From positions 434,001 through 498,000 of the forward strand of contig NZ_JABWGN010000006.1 in the NCBI RefSeq assembly GCF_013363975.1: a DNA stretch of 64,000 bases, given 5' to 3'. Shown piece after piece: positions 16,587-25,035 of this stretch (position 1 is its first letter; each line of letters opens with the position of its first letter). This stretch comes from Nonomuraea montanisoli. GTDB taxonomy: Bacteria > Actinomycetota > Actinomycetes > Streptosporangiales > Streptosporangiaceae. Position numbers and translations under genes: made by a program. The notes below the pieces were generated by a model. The model made no database searches and had not been told where the DNA came from. It saw only the letters and a list, made by a program, of their open reading frames with translations.

Positions 16587-18280
16587 GCACCGCCGAACTG
16601 CTGGCCCGCGCCCGCCTGCTCAACCGGGACCTGGCGCCCGGCGATCCCCTCGCCGACACCGTCATCCGGCCTCTGACCGCGGCGCTCACCGAAGCGGAAG
16701 CAAAAGCAGAAGCGGAAGCGGAGACCGAGCCGGGGGTCGCCGAGGACGGCACCCCCGCCGAGCGCCTGTGGGAGCTGGCCAAGGACGCCACGCGGCTGCG
16801 CGCCCGGCCCGGCGCGCACGAGGGCCTCATCGAGGCCACGGCCGCGTTGCAGCACCTGGCCTGCCTGTCCGCCGAGGACGCCGGCGCCCTGGAACGGCGG
16901 ATCGCCGAGCTCGCCGGCATCCAGGGCGAGCTGGAACCGCGCGTCGACGTCGCGACGGACGGGCCGTACCTGGTCACCAACGTCACGCGGATCACGAACT
17001 GGCTGGGCGAGCCCGTCCAGACGTTCCCGCAGATGGCACTGTGCCGATGCGGGCAGTCCGCCACCAAGCCCCTGTGCGACGGCAGCCACGCCCGCACCGG
17101 CTTCAGCGGCGCCAAGGACCCGGCCCGGGTGCCCGACCAGCTCGACACCCACGAAGGCGTGCAGGTCACCGTCCTGGACAACCGCGGCAGGTGCGCCCAC
17201 TCCGGGTTCTGCACCGACCGGCTCCCGAAGGTGTTCCGGGTGGACCAGGAGCCGTTCGTGGCGCCCAGCGGCGGCCGGGCCGACGAGATCGTCCGGGCCG
17301 TGCGCGCGTGCCCGTCCGGCGCGCTCGGCGCCGAGATCGACGGCCACCGGGTCCCCGACCCGCGCCGCCCGCCCGCCATCGAGGTGTCCAAGGACGGCCC
17401 CTACCGGGTCACCGGCGGCATCCCGCTCGACGGCGACCCCTCCCGCGAGCACTACAGCCTGTGCCGGTGCGGCCATTCCCGCAACAAGCCGCTGTGCAGC
17501 GGCATGCACTACTACGTGGGCTTCGCCGACCCGCCGCTGTCGGAGGACCCGACCCTGTTCGAGTGGGCCGGCGGCCTGCCCGCGCTGCGCCGGATGACGC
17601 ACATCTTCTACGAGAAGTACGTCCCGCAGGACGACCTGCTCGGCCCGTTGTTCGCCCGGATGTCGCCCGACCATCCCGAACGCGTCGCCGCCTGGCTCGC
17701 CGAGACGTTCGGCGGACCGAGCCTCTACACCGACGAGTACGGCGGCTACGACCGCATGGTCGGCGAGCACGCCGGCAAGGCCCTGACCGAACAGTGGCGA
17801 GCCCGCTGGGCGCAGCTCATGAGCCAGGCCGCCGACGACGCCGGGCTGCCGGCCGACCCGGAGTTCCGGGCCGCGTTCGCCGGCTACATCGAATGGGGCT
17901 CCAGGATCGCGCTGGAGAACTCCCAGCCGGGCGCCAATCCCCCGCCGCACATGCCGGTGCCCCGATGGTGGTGGGTCTGCGAGGCCCGGCCCGGCTCCCG
18001 CGTCTCCGCCCTGGCGCCGCCCGAGCAAGCCGTGCAGGCGCGGCTGCCGGAGCCGGGCGAGCCGGTCGGGTTCGCCGACCACATCAGGCCGCTGTTCCGC
18101 GAGATGGACCGCAAGTCGATGAGCTTCGCCTTCGACCTGTGGTCGCACGAGGACGTCACCCGGCACGCCGACGCCATCCTGCACCGGCTCCGCCAGGGCG
18201 GCATGCCGTGCGACGGCGCCTGGCCCGCCGAGCGCGTCGAGCTCTTCGCCCGCTGGATCGCCGAGGGCACCCTGCCGTGA
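16583..18280 (+). CDS. multidomain CDGSH / [4Fe-4S] / CDGSH / truncated-globin protein
   Basis: A 565-residue fusion. After a helical N-terminus with an EAEAKAEAEAEAET run (residues 37-48) come: a CDGSH iron-sulfur site (C154, C156, C165, H169 in CRCGQSATKPLCDGSH); a divergent ferredoxin domain (C204, C210, CPSGAL C243); a second CDGSH site with the motif altered to CSGMH (C294, C296, C305, H309); a truncated-haemoglobin domain at about 325-445 (MTHIFYEKYV; proximal His probably H396); and a C-terminal domain with HIRPLFREMDRKSM and GGMPCDGAWP. Three metal clusters and a haem could be joined in one electron path. It is coupled to the monooxygenase gene and shares its TetR operator. The redox role is inferred. 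Confidence 0.88.
   Translation: MSTAELLARARLLNRDLAPGDPLADTVIRPLTAALTEAEAKAEAEAETEPGVAEDGTPAERLWELAKDATRLRARPGAHEGLIEATAALQHLACLSAEDAGALERRIAELAGIQGELEPRVDVATDGPYLVTNVTRITNWLGEPVQTFPQMALCRCGQSATKPLCDGSHARTGFSGAKDPARVPDQLDTHEGVQVTVLDNRGRCAHSGFCTDRLPKVFRVDQEPFVAPSGGRADEIVRAVRACPSGALGAEIDGHRVPDPRRPPAIEVSKDGPYRVTGGIPLDGDPSREHYSLCRCGHSRNKPLCSGMHYYVGFADPPLSEDPTLFEWAGGLPALRRMTHIFYEKYVPQDDLLGPLFARMSPDHPERVAAWLAETFGGPSLYTDEYGGYDRMVGEHAGKALTEQWRARWAQLMSQAADDAGLPADPEFRAAFAGYIEWGSRIALENSQPGANPPPHMPVPRWWWVCEARPGSRVSALAPPEQAVQARLPEPGEPVGFADHIRPLFREMDRKSMSFAFDLWSHEDVTRHADAILHRLRQGGMPCDGAWPAERVELFARWIAEGTLP
16691..16725 (+). repeat. six-base microsatellite in the CDGSH-globin gene
   Basis: An imperfect GAAGCG/GAAGCA hexamer repeat that encodes alternating Glu-Ala with one Lys. 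Because the unit is six bases, changes in copy number keep the frame and only lengthen the charged linker. Confidence 0.6.
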
Positions 18281-18363
18281 GCCCGGAGCACGTCGCCGTC
18301 AGCCCAGGGCACCTCGCCGTCAGCCGAGGGCGCCCCGCCGCGAGAGGGCGTCGGCGGTAGAGT

Positions 18364-18395
18364 GGGCAGGCGCCCATCACGGCGGGCGCCTGCCC
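18364..18395. terminator. 12-bp perfect hairpin after the CDGSH-globin gene
   Basis: GGGCAGGCGCCC (18364-18375) and GGGCGCCTGCCC (18384-18395) form a perfect 12-bp stem with an 8-base loop, 84 bases after the stop. There is no U-tract, as is common for actinomycete hairpin terminators. An imperfect 21-bp direct repeat (GTCGCCGTCAGCC) precedes it at about 18291-18336. Confidence 0.65.
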
Positions 18396-18448
18396 CCTCA
18401 TGCAGGACGAGCCCCTCGACAGGGCGGGCCGGCCGGGAAGGACCCACG

Positions 18449-19048
18449 GTGCCGACAGGGATAGCCATCCGCGACGCGCGCGAGCAGCTGTTCGACGCCG
18501 CCGAGCGCGTCCTGCTGCGCGACGGGCCGAGCGCGCTGACCAGCAGGGCGGTCACCACGGAGGCGGGCTGCGCCAAGGGCGTCCTGCACCGGCACTTCGA
18601 CGACTTCGACGCCTTCCTGGCCGAGCTCGTGCGCGAGCGCATCGCCCGCCTCCAGCGCCAGGGCGCCGCCCTGCTCGCCGCCGCCGGGACCGGCACCGTC
18701 ACCGGCAACCTCGCCGGCATGCTGACGGACCTGTTCGGGCCGGTCGCCACGGCGATCGTCGGGCTCGTCATCGTCCGCGACGAGCTGCGCGCGCGGCTGC
18801 GCGCGACCACGCCTGCCGGCCTCCCCCTCCTGACGGAGGCCGCAGCGATCATCGCCGCCTATCTCGCCGCCGAGCGCGAACGCGGCCGCATCGCGCGGCG
18901 GGCCGACGTGGACACCCTCTCCCCCACCCTGATCGGGGCCGGGCACCTGCTCTTCGCCGACCGGGACGCCGGCCCGCCGTCGCCCGAGGCCGTGCGCAAG
19001 GTCGTGACCACGGTCATCGCCGACGTCGTAGGGGAGTCGCCCGAATAG
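18449..19048 (+). CDS. TetR-family regulator
   Basis: A 199-residue protein with a TetR DNA-binding domain at residues about 5-55 (DAREQLFDAAERVLLRDGPSALTSRAVTTEAGCAKGVLHRHFDDFD) and a helical C-terminal domain. GGAAGGA stands seven bases before the GTG at 18449. It lies upstream of the SDR operon on the same strand with a 101-bp gap that contains an ECF41-type promoter, so it is probably transcribed separately from that operon. Its target is unknown. Confidence 0.88.
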   Translation: MPTGIAIRDAREQLFDAAERVLLRDGPSALTSRAVTTEAGCAKGVLHRHFDDFDAFLAELVRERIARLQRQGAALLAAAGTGTVTGNLAGMLTDLFGPVATAIVGLVIVRDELRARLRATTPAGLPLLTEAAAIIAAYLAAERERGRIARRADVDTLSPTLIGAGHLLFADRDAGPPSPEAVRKVVTTVIADVVGESPE

Positions 19049-19088
19049 CGGGCGTCCCCCGACGTCCGGGGTGATCTGCCTCACAACC

Positions 19089-19115
19089 TGTCACAACCAT
19101 CGCCGACGCTGTGTC
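19089..19115 (+). promoter_or_regulatory. ECF41-type promoter for the SDR-SDR-sigma operon
   Basis: TGTCACA (19089-19095), then 16 bases, then TGTC (19112-19115) in place of CGTC. The spacing is exact and the -10 differs by one base from consensus. It is 35 bases before the ATG of the first SDR gene. Confidence 0.62.
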
Positions 19116-19149
19116 TTGATGCCGAACCACTGCAAAGGGGAGGCCACAC

Positions 19150-19902
19150 ATGAACGGCACGGCAAGCACGGCACAGACCTCGGTGCTGATCACCGGAGGC
19201 AACAAGGGACTCGGTCTCGAGGCGGCCCGGCGCCTCGCCGAACACGGATGGAAGATCTTCCTCGGCTCGCGTGACGAGGGCCGGGGGCGGGCGGCCGCCG
19301 ACAAGCTGGCCGCCGGCGGCGCCGACGTGGTCATGGTCCCCCTGGACGTGACCTCGGAGGAGTCGGTGGCCGACGCCGTACGGCTCGTGCGCGAGCACAC
19401 CGACCGGCTGGACGTGCTGATCAACAACGCCGGCGCCCCCGGAAGGATCGTCCCGCCGGCGGACGCGACGGCCGAGGAGGTCCACTCCGTCTACGACACC
19501 AACGTGTACGGCCCGATCAGGGTCACCCACGCGTTCCTGCCCCTGCTGCAGGCGGCCGAGCACCCGCGCGTGGTCATGGTGTCCAGCGGCGGGGGCTCCT
19601 TCGCGGTCGTGACCGACCCGGAGCAGCCGGTCTCGGCGATGCACGAGCTCGCCTACAGCTCCTCCAAGGCGGCGCTCAACATGATCACCGTCCGGTACGC
19701 CCAGGCGCTCCCGCACATCAAGTTCAACGTCGCCACCCCCGGAGAGGTCGCCAACCACAAGTTCGCGGCCACCGACATGAACCACAACACCGGTCAGCTG
19801 ACGGTCACCGAGGGCACCGACTCGATCGTCCGGCTCGCGATGATCGACGCCGACGGACCCACCGGGATCTTCGTCGACCGCCTCGGCCCCGTCGGCTGGT
19901 GA
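19150..19902 (+). CDS. short-chain dehydrogenase/reductase
   Basis: A 250-residue Rossmann-fold oxidoreductase. The cofactor motif is TGGNKGLG (classical TGxxxGxG) near residue 15, NNAG follows at about 92, and the catalytic Tyr-Lys pair is YSSSK near residue 176. GGGGAGG lies six bases before the ATG. It is the first gene of an SDR-SDR-ECF41 unit led by an ECF41-type promoter; oxidoreductases are known partners of ECF41 sigma factors. Substrate unknown. Confidence 0.9.
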   Translation: MNGTASTAQTSVLITGGNKGLGLEAARRLAEHGWKIFLGSRDEGRGRAAADKLAAGGADVVMVPLDVTSEESVADAVRLVREHTDRLDVLINNAGAPGRIVPPADATAEEVHSVYDTNVYGPIRVTHAFLPLLQAAEHPRVVMVSSGGGSFAVVTDPEQPVSAMHELAYSSSKAALNMITVRYAQALPHIKFNVATPGEVANHKFAATDMNHNTGQLTVTEGTDSIVRLAMIDADGPTGIFVDRLGPVGW

Positions 19903-19948
19903 CCCCCGCGAAACCGCCCAGCCACCGCACGAAGAACGGAAAGACATC

Positions 19949-20800
19949 ATGAGCAAGGTCTGGTTCGTCACCGGTTCGTCCCGCGGCCTCGGCCGCGACT
20001 TCGTCGAGGCCGCCCTCGCGCGCGGCGACAGGGTGGCCGCGACCGCCCGCAGCACCGCGAGCCTCGACGAGCTGGTCGCCACCTACGGCGACGCGGTGCT
20101 CCCGCTCCGGATGGACGTGAGCGACAAGGCCGCCGTCCTCGCGAGCGTGAAGCGGGCCGCGGAGCACTTCGGCCGGCTCGACGTCATCGTCAACAACGCC
20201 GGCTACGCCCAGATCGGCGCGATCGAGGAGCTGACCGAGCGGGAACTGCGCGACCAGATGGAGACCAACCTGTTCGGCGCCGTGTGGGTGATCCAGGCGG
20301 CGCTGCCGTACCTGCGCGAGCAGCGCTCGGGGCACATCATCCAGCTCTCCTCGGCCGCCGGGGTCATCGCCATGCCGCTCGGCGGCGCCTACCACGCCTC
20401 CAAGTGGGCCCTGGAGGGCCTGAACGAAGCCCTCGCCGGCGAGGTCGCCGACTTCGGCGTCAAGGTGACCATCATCGAGCCCGGCGGCTTCGCCACCCGA
20501 GGCGGCAAGAACCCCGACCCGCTCGACAACGGCCACGTGGCCGAGCCCGACCCGGCCTACGACGGACTGCGCCGGCGTCTCGGCGCGGTCGCCGGCAAGC
20601 AGCCCGCCGGCGACCCGGCCGCCGCCGCCCGGACACTGCTCAAGCTCGTCGACTCCGACAACCCGCCCCTGCGGATCCTGTTCGGGCAGGGCTTCTATCC
20701 GATGATTCAGCAGGCCTATGCCGACCGTCTCAAGACCTGGGCCGACTGGCAGGATCTGTCGGCGGAGGCCCAGGGCGCCCTCGACCAGGAAGATCGGTGA
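19949..20800 (+). CDS. short-chain dehydrogenase/reductase
   Basis: A 283-residue SDR: TGSSRGLG at residues 9-16, NNAG near 86, catalytic Ser in QLSSAAG and YHASK near 149-153, with a longer C-terminus typical of the retinol-dehydrogenase-like/KR group. It starts 46 bases after the previous SDR and precedes an ECF41 sigma gene; a 9-bp hairpin lies between it and the sigma gene. It is not a close copy of the first SDR. Confidence 0.9.
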   Translation: MSKVWFVTGSSRGLGRDFVEAALARGDRVAATARSTASLDELVATYGDAVLPLRMDVSDKAAVLASVKRAAEHFGRLDVIVNNAGYAQIGAIEELTERELRDQMETNLFGAVWVIQAALPYLREQRSGHIIQLSSAAGVIAMPLGGAYHASKWALEGLNEALAGEVADFGVKVTIIEPGGFATRGGKNPDPLDNGHVAEPDPAYDGLRRRLGAVAGKQPAGDPAAAARTLLKLVDSDNPPLRILFGQGFYPMIQQAYADRLKTWADWQDLSAEAQGALDQEDR

Positions 20801-20823
20801 CCCGCGGCCGAGGCTGACGACAG

Positions 20824-20847
20824 GGGCGGGCCGCGCAGGGCCCGCCC
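20824..20847. terminator. 9-bp hairpin between SDR2 and the ECF41 sigma gene
   Basis: GGGCGGGCC (20824-20832) and GGCCCGCCC (20839-20847) pair perfectly around a 6-base loop. It ends 17 bases before the sigma ATG and just before its AAGGA site, so it could end the SDR transcript, attenuate read-through or influence sigma translation. Confidence 0.5.
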
Positions 20848-20864
20848 GCAACAAGGAACGAGAC

Positions 20865-21761
20865 ATGAGCGACCACGCCACCGACGCGGCGACCGAGACC
20901 TTCCTCGCCCACCGCAACCTGCTCTTCACCGTCGCCTACGAGATGCTCGGCTCGGCGGCCGACGCCGAGGACGTCCTGCAGGAGACCTGGCTGCGATGGG
21001 TCAAGGCCGACCTGGACCAGGTGCAGGACCGGCGCGCCTACCTGATCCAGATCACCACCCGGCAGTCGCTCAACCGGCTGCGCAGCCTGAAGCTGCGCAA
21101 GGAGGCGTACGTCGGCCCGTGGCTGCCCGAGCCGCTGATCACGGCGCCGGACGCGGCCGAGGACGTCGTGCTCGCCGAGAGCGTGTCGATGGCGCTCATG
21201 CTCGTCCTGGAGACGCTGGCGCCGACCGAGCGCGCCGTCTTCGTGCTGCGCGAGGTCTTCGACGTCGGCTACGACGAGATCGCGGCCGCCGTCGGCAAGA
21301 GCCCCGACGCCGTCCGCCAGATCGCGCACCGCGCCCGCCGGCACGTCGAAGCCCGCCGCCCCCGCAAGGCCGTCTCCGCGCGCCAGACCCGGGCGGCGCT
21401 GGAGTCGTTCCAGCGGGCGCTCGAAACCGGCGACCCGCAGCGCCTGCTCGACGTGCTGGCCCCCGAGGTCGTCCTGGTGAGCGACGGCGGCGGCATCAAG
21501 CAGGCCGCGCTGCGGCCCATCACCACCTCCGGCAAGGTGGCCCGTTTCATCGCCGGCGGCATCGGCAAGGCCCAGGTCACGCTCACCGGCGAGCCCACCA
21601 TGGTCAACGGCGGCCCGGCGCTCATCATCCGCGTCGACGGCGAGGTCGACGGCGTCATGGCGGTCCGCGTCGAGGACGCCCGCATCACCGGCCTCTACTA
21701 CGTCCGCAACCCCGAGAAGCTGACCCGCCTCGCCTCCGAGACCCCGCTCAGCCTGCGGTGA
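20865..21761 (+). CDS. ECF41-type RNA polymerase sigma factor (SigJ-like)
   Basis: A 298-residue sigma factor. Region 2 (LFTVAYEMLGSAADAEDVLQETWLRW, residues 19-45) and region 4 (LAPTERAVFVLREVFDVGYDEIAAAVGKSPDAVRQIAHRAR) are complete. The ECF41 marks are present: WLPEP in the linker (86-90) and a C-terminal SnoaL-like extension with DGGG (207-210) and NPEKL (282-286), which replaces an anti-sigma factor. It follows two SDR genes, the usual ECF41 neighbourhood. The last 64 bases overlap the convergent apolipoprotein N-acyltransferase-like gene. Confidence 0.92.
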   Translation: MSDHATDAATETFLAHRNLLFTVAYEMLGSAADAEDVLQETWLRWVKADLDQVQDRRAYLIQITTRQSLNRLRSLKLRKEAYVGPWLPEPLITAPDAAEDVVLAESVSMALMLVLETLAPTERAVFVLREVFDVGYDEIAAAVGKSPDAVRQIAHRARRHVEARRPRKAVSARQTRAALESFQRALETGDPQRLLDVLAPEVVLVSDGGGIKQAALRPITTSGKVARFIAGGIGKAQVTLTGEPTMVNGGPALIIRVDGEVDGVMAVRVEDARITGLYYVRNPEKLTRLASETPLSLR

Positions 21762-23128
21762 GCACCGGTGGCGAGCCTGAGGAGCGCGACGAGCAGCACC
21801 GCGAGGCAGGACCAGGCGGCCCAGTCGCCCAGGCTGGTGTAGAGGGTGGAGGCGGCCCGCTGCGGCAGCGCCGCGAACACCGTGGTCACCCCGGGCTTGC
21901 CGCTGCGGCCTTCGGCCAGCACCCGTCCCCGGGTGTCGCTCACGGTGAGGACGCCCTGGCGGGCCGCGCGAGCCACCGACAACCCGCTCTCCACCCCGCG
22001 GACCATCGCCATGCGGCTGTGCAGCCAGGCGTCGTCGTCGAAGTCCCAGGCCGGGGCGAGCAGCGCGGTGGCGCCGGCCCGGCGGTACTGCCGCACCAGC
22101 CAGGGGAAGTCGAGGTCCTTGCAGATGATCAGGCCCATCGTGGTCCGGTCGAGGAAGGTCAGCGCGCGTCCCGGCGTGAACTCCGACTCCAGCCCGGGAA
22201 CCATGTGGTGTTTGTCGTAGCGGGCGCCTGACGGGTAGACCAGCGCGGTGTTCGTCCGCGTCGCGCCGGCGCCGAGCGAGGCGCCGGCGACGACCACCAC
22301 TCCCCGCCTGCTCAGGGGCAGGCGGGTGGCGCCCGCCTCGAACGTCTTCTCCGGCAGCACCGCGATCTCGGCGCCGCGGGCGGCGGCCGCGTCGATGGCC
22401 CTGCCGTAGCGGTGGAGCAGGTCGCGCCCCTGCGGGGAGCCGGCTTCCATGGTGTCGCGCGGGTTGTCGGTGGAGATCAGCGCGACCTCGCGGTGCTGCC
22501 CGTCGTCCTGGCCGGTGCCGAGCCGGGCGACGCCGTACCCCAGAGCCGTCGCCACCAGCGCGCCGGCGGTCACCGCGACGTGCAGCCGGTGTGTCGCGCC
22601 CGGCGCGAGGAGCGCGGCCACGGCGGCGGGCACGAGCTGGAGCAGGAAGGTGATCCCCCACACCCCGGTGACGGAGGCCGTCTGCAGGACGGGCAGCACG
22701 TCGGCCTGGGTGTAGGCCAGGCTCCACCAGGCGCCGTGCGGACCGGCCAGCGCCATCAGGTATTCGACGCCGACCCACAGCGCCGGCACGGCCAGCACGG
22801 CGGACAGCGGCCGCCGCCGTGCCAGCAGCGAGCGGTGCAGCAGCACGCCGGAGCCGAACAGCAGCGCCGGCCCGGCGAGGAGGCCGGCCGCCACCGGGAC
22901 GGGCATCTCGAGCGCCTCGGTGAAGTACGGCCACAGCTGCACCTGGCCGCCGAGCCAGGCCAGCGCCCCCGCGGCGAAGGCCGGGCCGCCTCCCACCCGG
23001 GGAGCGGCGAGCAGCACGGGCAGAGGAGCGAGCCAGGTCAGCCAGGCCACGGGGTGCAGGCCGGTGCCGAAGTGCAGCAGGACAGCCGAGGCGAGGGCCG
23101 CGGCGAGCGGGATCAGGACACGTTTCAT
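21698..23128 (-). CDS. apolipoprotein N-acyltransferase-like membrane nitrilase
   Basis: A 476-residue protein with about six N-terminal membrane helices, a periplasmic carbon-nitrogen hydrolase domain and a final helix (WAAWSCLAVLLVALL). The catalytic Glu-Lys-Cys triad of the nitrilase superfamily is visible in AVLPEKTF, YDKHHMVPG and LIICKD. This is the layout of Lnt, which N-acylates lipoproteins in the membrane; actinomycetes often carry several diverged copies. The 3' end overlaps the convergent ECF41 sigma gene by 64 bases, so the two mRNAs are complementary there. Confidence 0.85.
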   Translation of the reverse strand: MKRVLIPLAAALASAVLLHFGTGLHPVAWLTWLAPLPVLLAAPRVGGGPAFAAGALAWLGGQVQLWPYFTEALEMPVPVAAGLLAGPALLFGSGVLLHRSLLARRRPLSAVLAVPALWVGVEYLMALAGPHGAWWSLAYTQADVLPVLQTASVTGVWGITFLLQLVPAAVAALLAPGATHRLHVAVTAGALVATALGYGVARLGTGQDDGQHREVALISTDNPRDTMEAGSPQGRDLLHRYGRAIDAAAARGAEIAVLPEKTFEAGATRLPLSRRGVVVVAGASLGAGATRTNTALVYPSGARYDKHHMVPGLESEFTPGRALTFLDRTTMGLIICKDLDFPWLVRQYRRAGATALLAPAWDFDDDAWLHSRMAMVRGVESGLSVARAARQGVLTVSDTRGRVLAEGRSGKPGVTTVFAALPQRAASTLYTSLGDWAAWSCLAVLLVALLRLATGAHRRLSGVSEARRVSFSGLRT

Positions 23129-23164
23129 GGCGACGATGCTGCTCGCGGCCGCCCCCGTGGCGCG

Positions 23165-23851
23165 TCAGTCGTGAGTGTGATCTCCGATGTCACTCTCACC
23201 GGCGACCACCAGGCCGCACTCGTAGGCGAACACCGCCGCCTGCACGCGATCCCGCAGGTCCAGCTTGGTCAGGATGCGGCTGACGTGCGTCTTGACCGTG
23301 TGCTCGGTGACCACGAGCGCGGCGGCGATCTCGGCGTTGGACAGTCCGCGGGCGACCAGCCTGAGCGTTTCGCGCTCCCGCTCGGTGAGCGCCTCCAGCC
23401 GGCCCGCCAGCCGCGGCATCGGGCCGTGGGCCGGCCGTCTGACCAGGCTCTCCAGCAGCCTGCGGGTGGCGGCGGGCGCCAGCAGCGCCTCGCCGCCGGC
23501 GATGGTGCGCACCGCGTGCGCGAGCTCGTCGCGGCGGATGTCCTTGAGCAGGAAGCCGCTGGCGCCCGCGCGGACGGCGTCGTAGACGTACTCGTCCAGG
23601 TCGAACATGGTCAGGACGAGCACCTTGGCGGAGGTGCTCGCGCAGATCTCCCGGGTGGCCTCGATGCCGTTCTTCCCCGGCATCCGCACGTCCATCAGGA
23701 CCACGTCCGGACGCAGCCGCCCGGCCAGCTCGATCGCCTCGTCGCCGCTGGCCGCCTCGCCCACCACCAGCATGTCCGGCTGGGCACCGAGGATCAGGCC
23801 GAACCCGGCCCGGAAGAGATCCTGGTCGTCGGCGATGAGCACGCGCAGCAT
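23165..23851 (-). CDS. NarL/LuxR-type response regulator
   Basis: A 228-residue two-component regulator. The receiver domain has the acidic pair (ADDQD), the phosphoryl Asp in VVLMDVRMPG and the Lys in FLLKDIRRDE; the C-terminal LuxR-type helix-turn-helix is LTERERETLRLVARGLSNAEIAAALVVTEHTVKTHVSRIL. It lies 5 bases after the histidine kinase stop on the same strand. Target genes cannot be inferred with confidence; the downstream Lnt-like gene could share the transcript. Confidence 0.92.
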   Translation of the reverse strand: MLRVLIADDQDLFRAGFGLILGAQPDMLVVGEAASGDEAIELAGRLRPDVVLMDVRMPGKNGIEATREICASTSAKVLVLTMFDLDEYVYDAVRAGASGFLLKDIRRDELAHAVRTIAGGEALLAPAATRRLLESLVRRPAHGPMPRLAGRLEALTERERETLRLVARGLSNAEIAAALVVTEHTVKTHVSRILTKLDLRDRVQAAVFAYECGLVVAGESDIGDHTHD

Positions 23852-23856
23852 GGGCG

Positions 23857-24999
23857 CTATTCAAGCGGAAAGACGGCTCTGACCATGAACCCGCCGTCCT
23901 GGCCCGGTCCCGCGCTGAACGTCCCGCCGCACGCGAGCGCCCGTTCCCGCATGCCGACCAGGCCGTAGCCGCTGCTGCCGCGACGCGGGCCGCCGCCCTC
24001 GTCGGCGATCTCGACGAGCAGTTCCCCCGGGGTCCACCGCAGGCGTAACCGAACGGTGCGTACCCCGGCGTGTTTGCGCACGTTGGTGAGTGCTTCCTGG
24101 ACGATCCGGTAGACGGCGGCCTCGAGGCTGCCGGGGATCCGCCGCCGCTCGCCCTCCACGGTCATGAGCACGTCCAGGCCGCTCCGTTCGGCCAGTGAGG
24201 CGAGTCCGTCCAGGCGCGGCTGGACCGGCCCGAGGTCCTCGGCGGCGGGAGCGGCCGAGGCGCGCAGCGCCGTGAGCAGGCCGCGCAGCTCGGTGAGCGC
24301 GCCTCTGCCGGTGTCGGCGATCGCGTCGAAGACGGCCTCGGCCCTTCGCGCGTCGCTCCGCACCACCACGGGTCCGGCTTCGGCCTGGACGACCATCAGC
24401 CCGACGGAGTGCGTGATGATGTCGTGCATGTCGCGGGCGATCCGCGCCCGCTCCTCCGCCACCGCGGCGATGTGCTCCTGTTCGCGGCGACGTTCGCGTT
24501 CGGCCAGTTCGGCGGTGCGTGACCGGTTCGCCCGGGCGCTGGTGCCCAGCGCGTAGGCGGCCACGAAAGCGATGCCGACCAGGCGGAAGGTCTCGCTGTC
24601 CTCCCCCGGCAGCGCCAGGGACATGCCGACGACGGCGGCGATCGCCGGGATCGCGGCCAGTCGCTTCCCCGTGGGGCTGAGGTCCGCGATGGCGTGGACG
24701 GCGACCAGCGGGCCGAAGGGGAGGAACGGCTTCTCCCAGAAGACCAGGACGGTCATCGCGGCACCGACGAACAGCGCCACGGCCATGGGCGCGCGCCTGC
24801 GCCAGTAGACGGGCGCGGAGGCCAGCACGCCCAGGGCGATGATCCACCAGGCCTTCGGCGCGGGCACCAGCAGCGGACCGAGGGTGGCCGCGGTGGTGGC
24901 CGCCGCGATCGCGCCGTCGGCCCGCCGGCCGGAGAACCTGGCGGCCCAGGCCGATGCCCGGGCCGTCGGCGCGCCGCCGGCGTGACCCGCGTTGATCAT
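23857..24999 (-). CDS. sensor histidine kinase (HisKA_3 type)
   Basis: A 380-residue NarX-like kinase with four to five N-terminal membrane helices, the phosphoacceptor segment ARIARDMHDIITHSVGLMVVQAEA and a HATPase domain (EALTNVRKHAG, DEGGG, GYGLVGMRERA). It is the partner of the adjacent NarL-type regulator. No extracellular sensor domain is obvious, so the signal is probably sensed in or near the membrane. Confidence 0.92.
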   Translation of the reverse strand: MINAGHAGGAPTARASAWAARFSGRRADGAIAAATTAATLGPLLVPAPKAWWIIALGVLASAPVYWRRRAPMAVALFVGAAMTVLVFWEKPFLPFGPLVAVHAIADLSPTGKRLAAIPAIAAVVGMSLALPGEDSETFRLVGIAFVAAYALGTSARANRSRTAELAERERRREQEHIAAVAEERARIARDMHDIITHSVGLMVVQAEAGPVVVRSDARRAEAVFDAIADTGRGALTELRGLLTALRASAAPAAEDLGPVQPRLDGLASLAERSGLDVLMTVEGERRRIPGSLEAAVYRIVQEALTNVRKHAGVRTVRLRLRWTPGELLVEIADEGGGPRRGSSGYGLVGMRERALACGGTFSAGPGQDGGFMVRAVFPLE

Positions 25000-25035
25000 G
25001 CGCCCATTATCCGTCGTCCGGGAGCCGGGGGCGGG

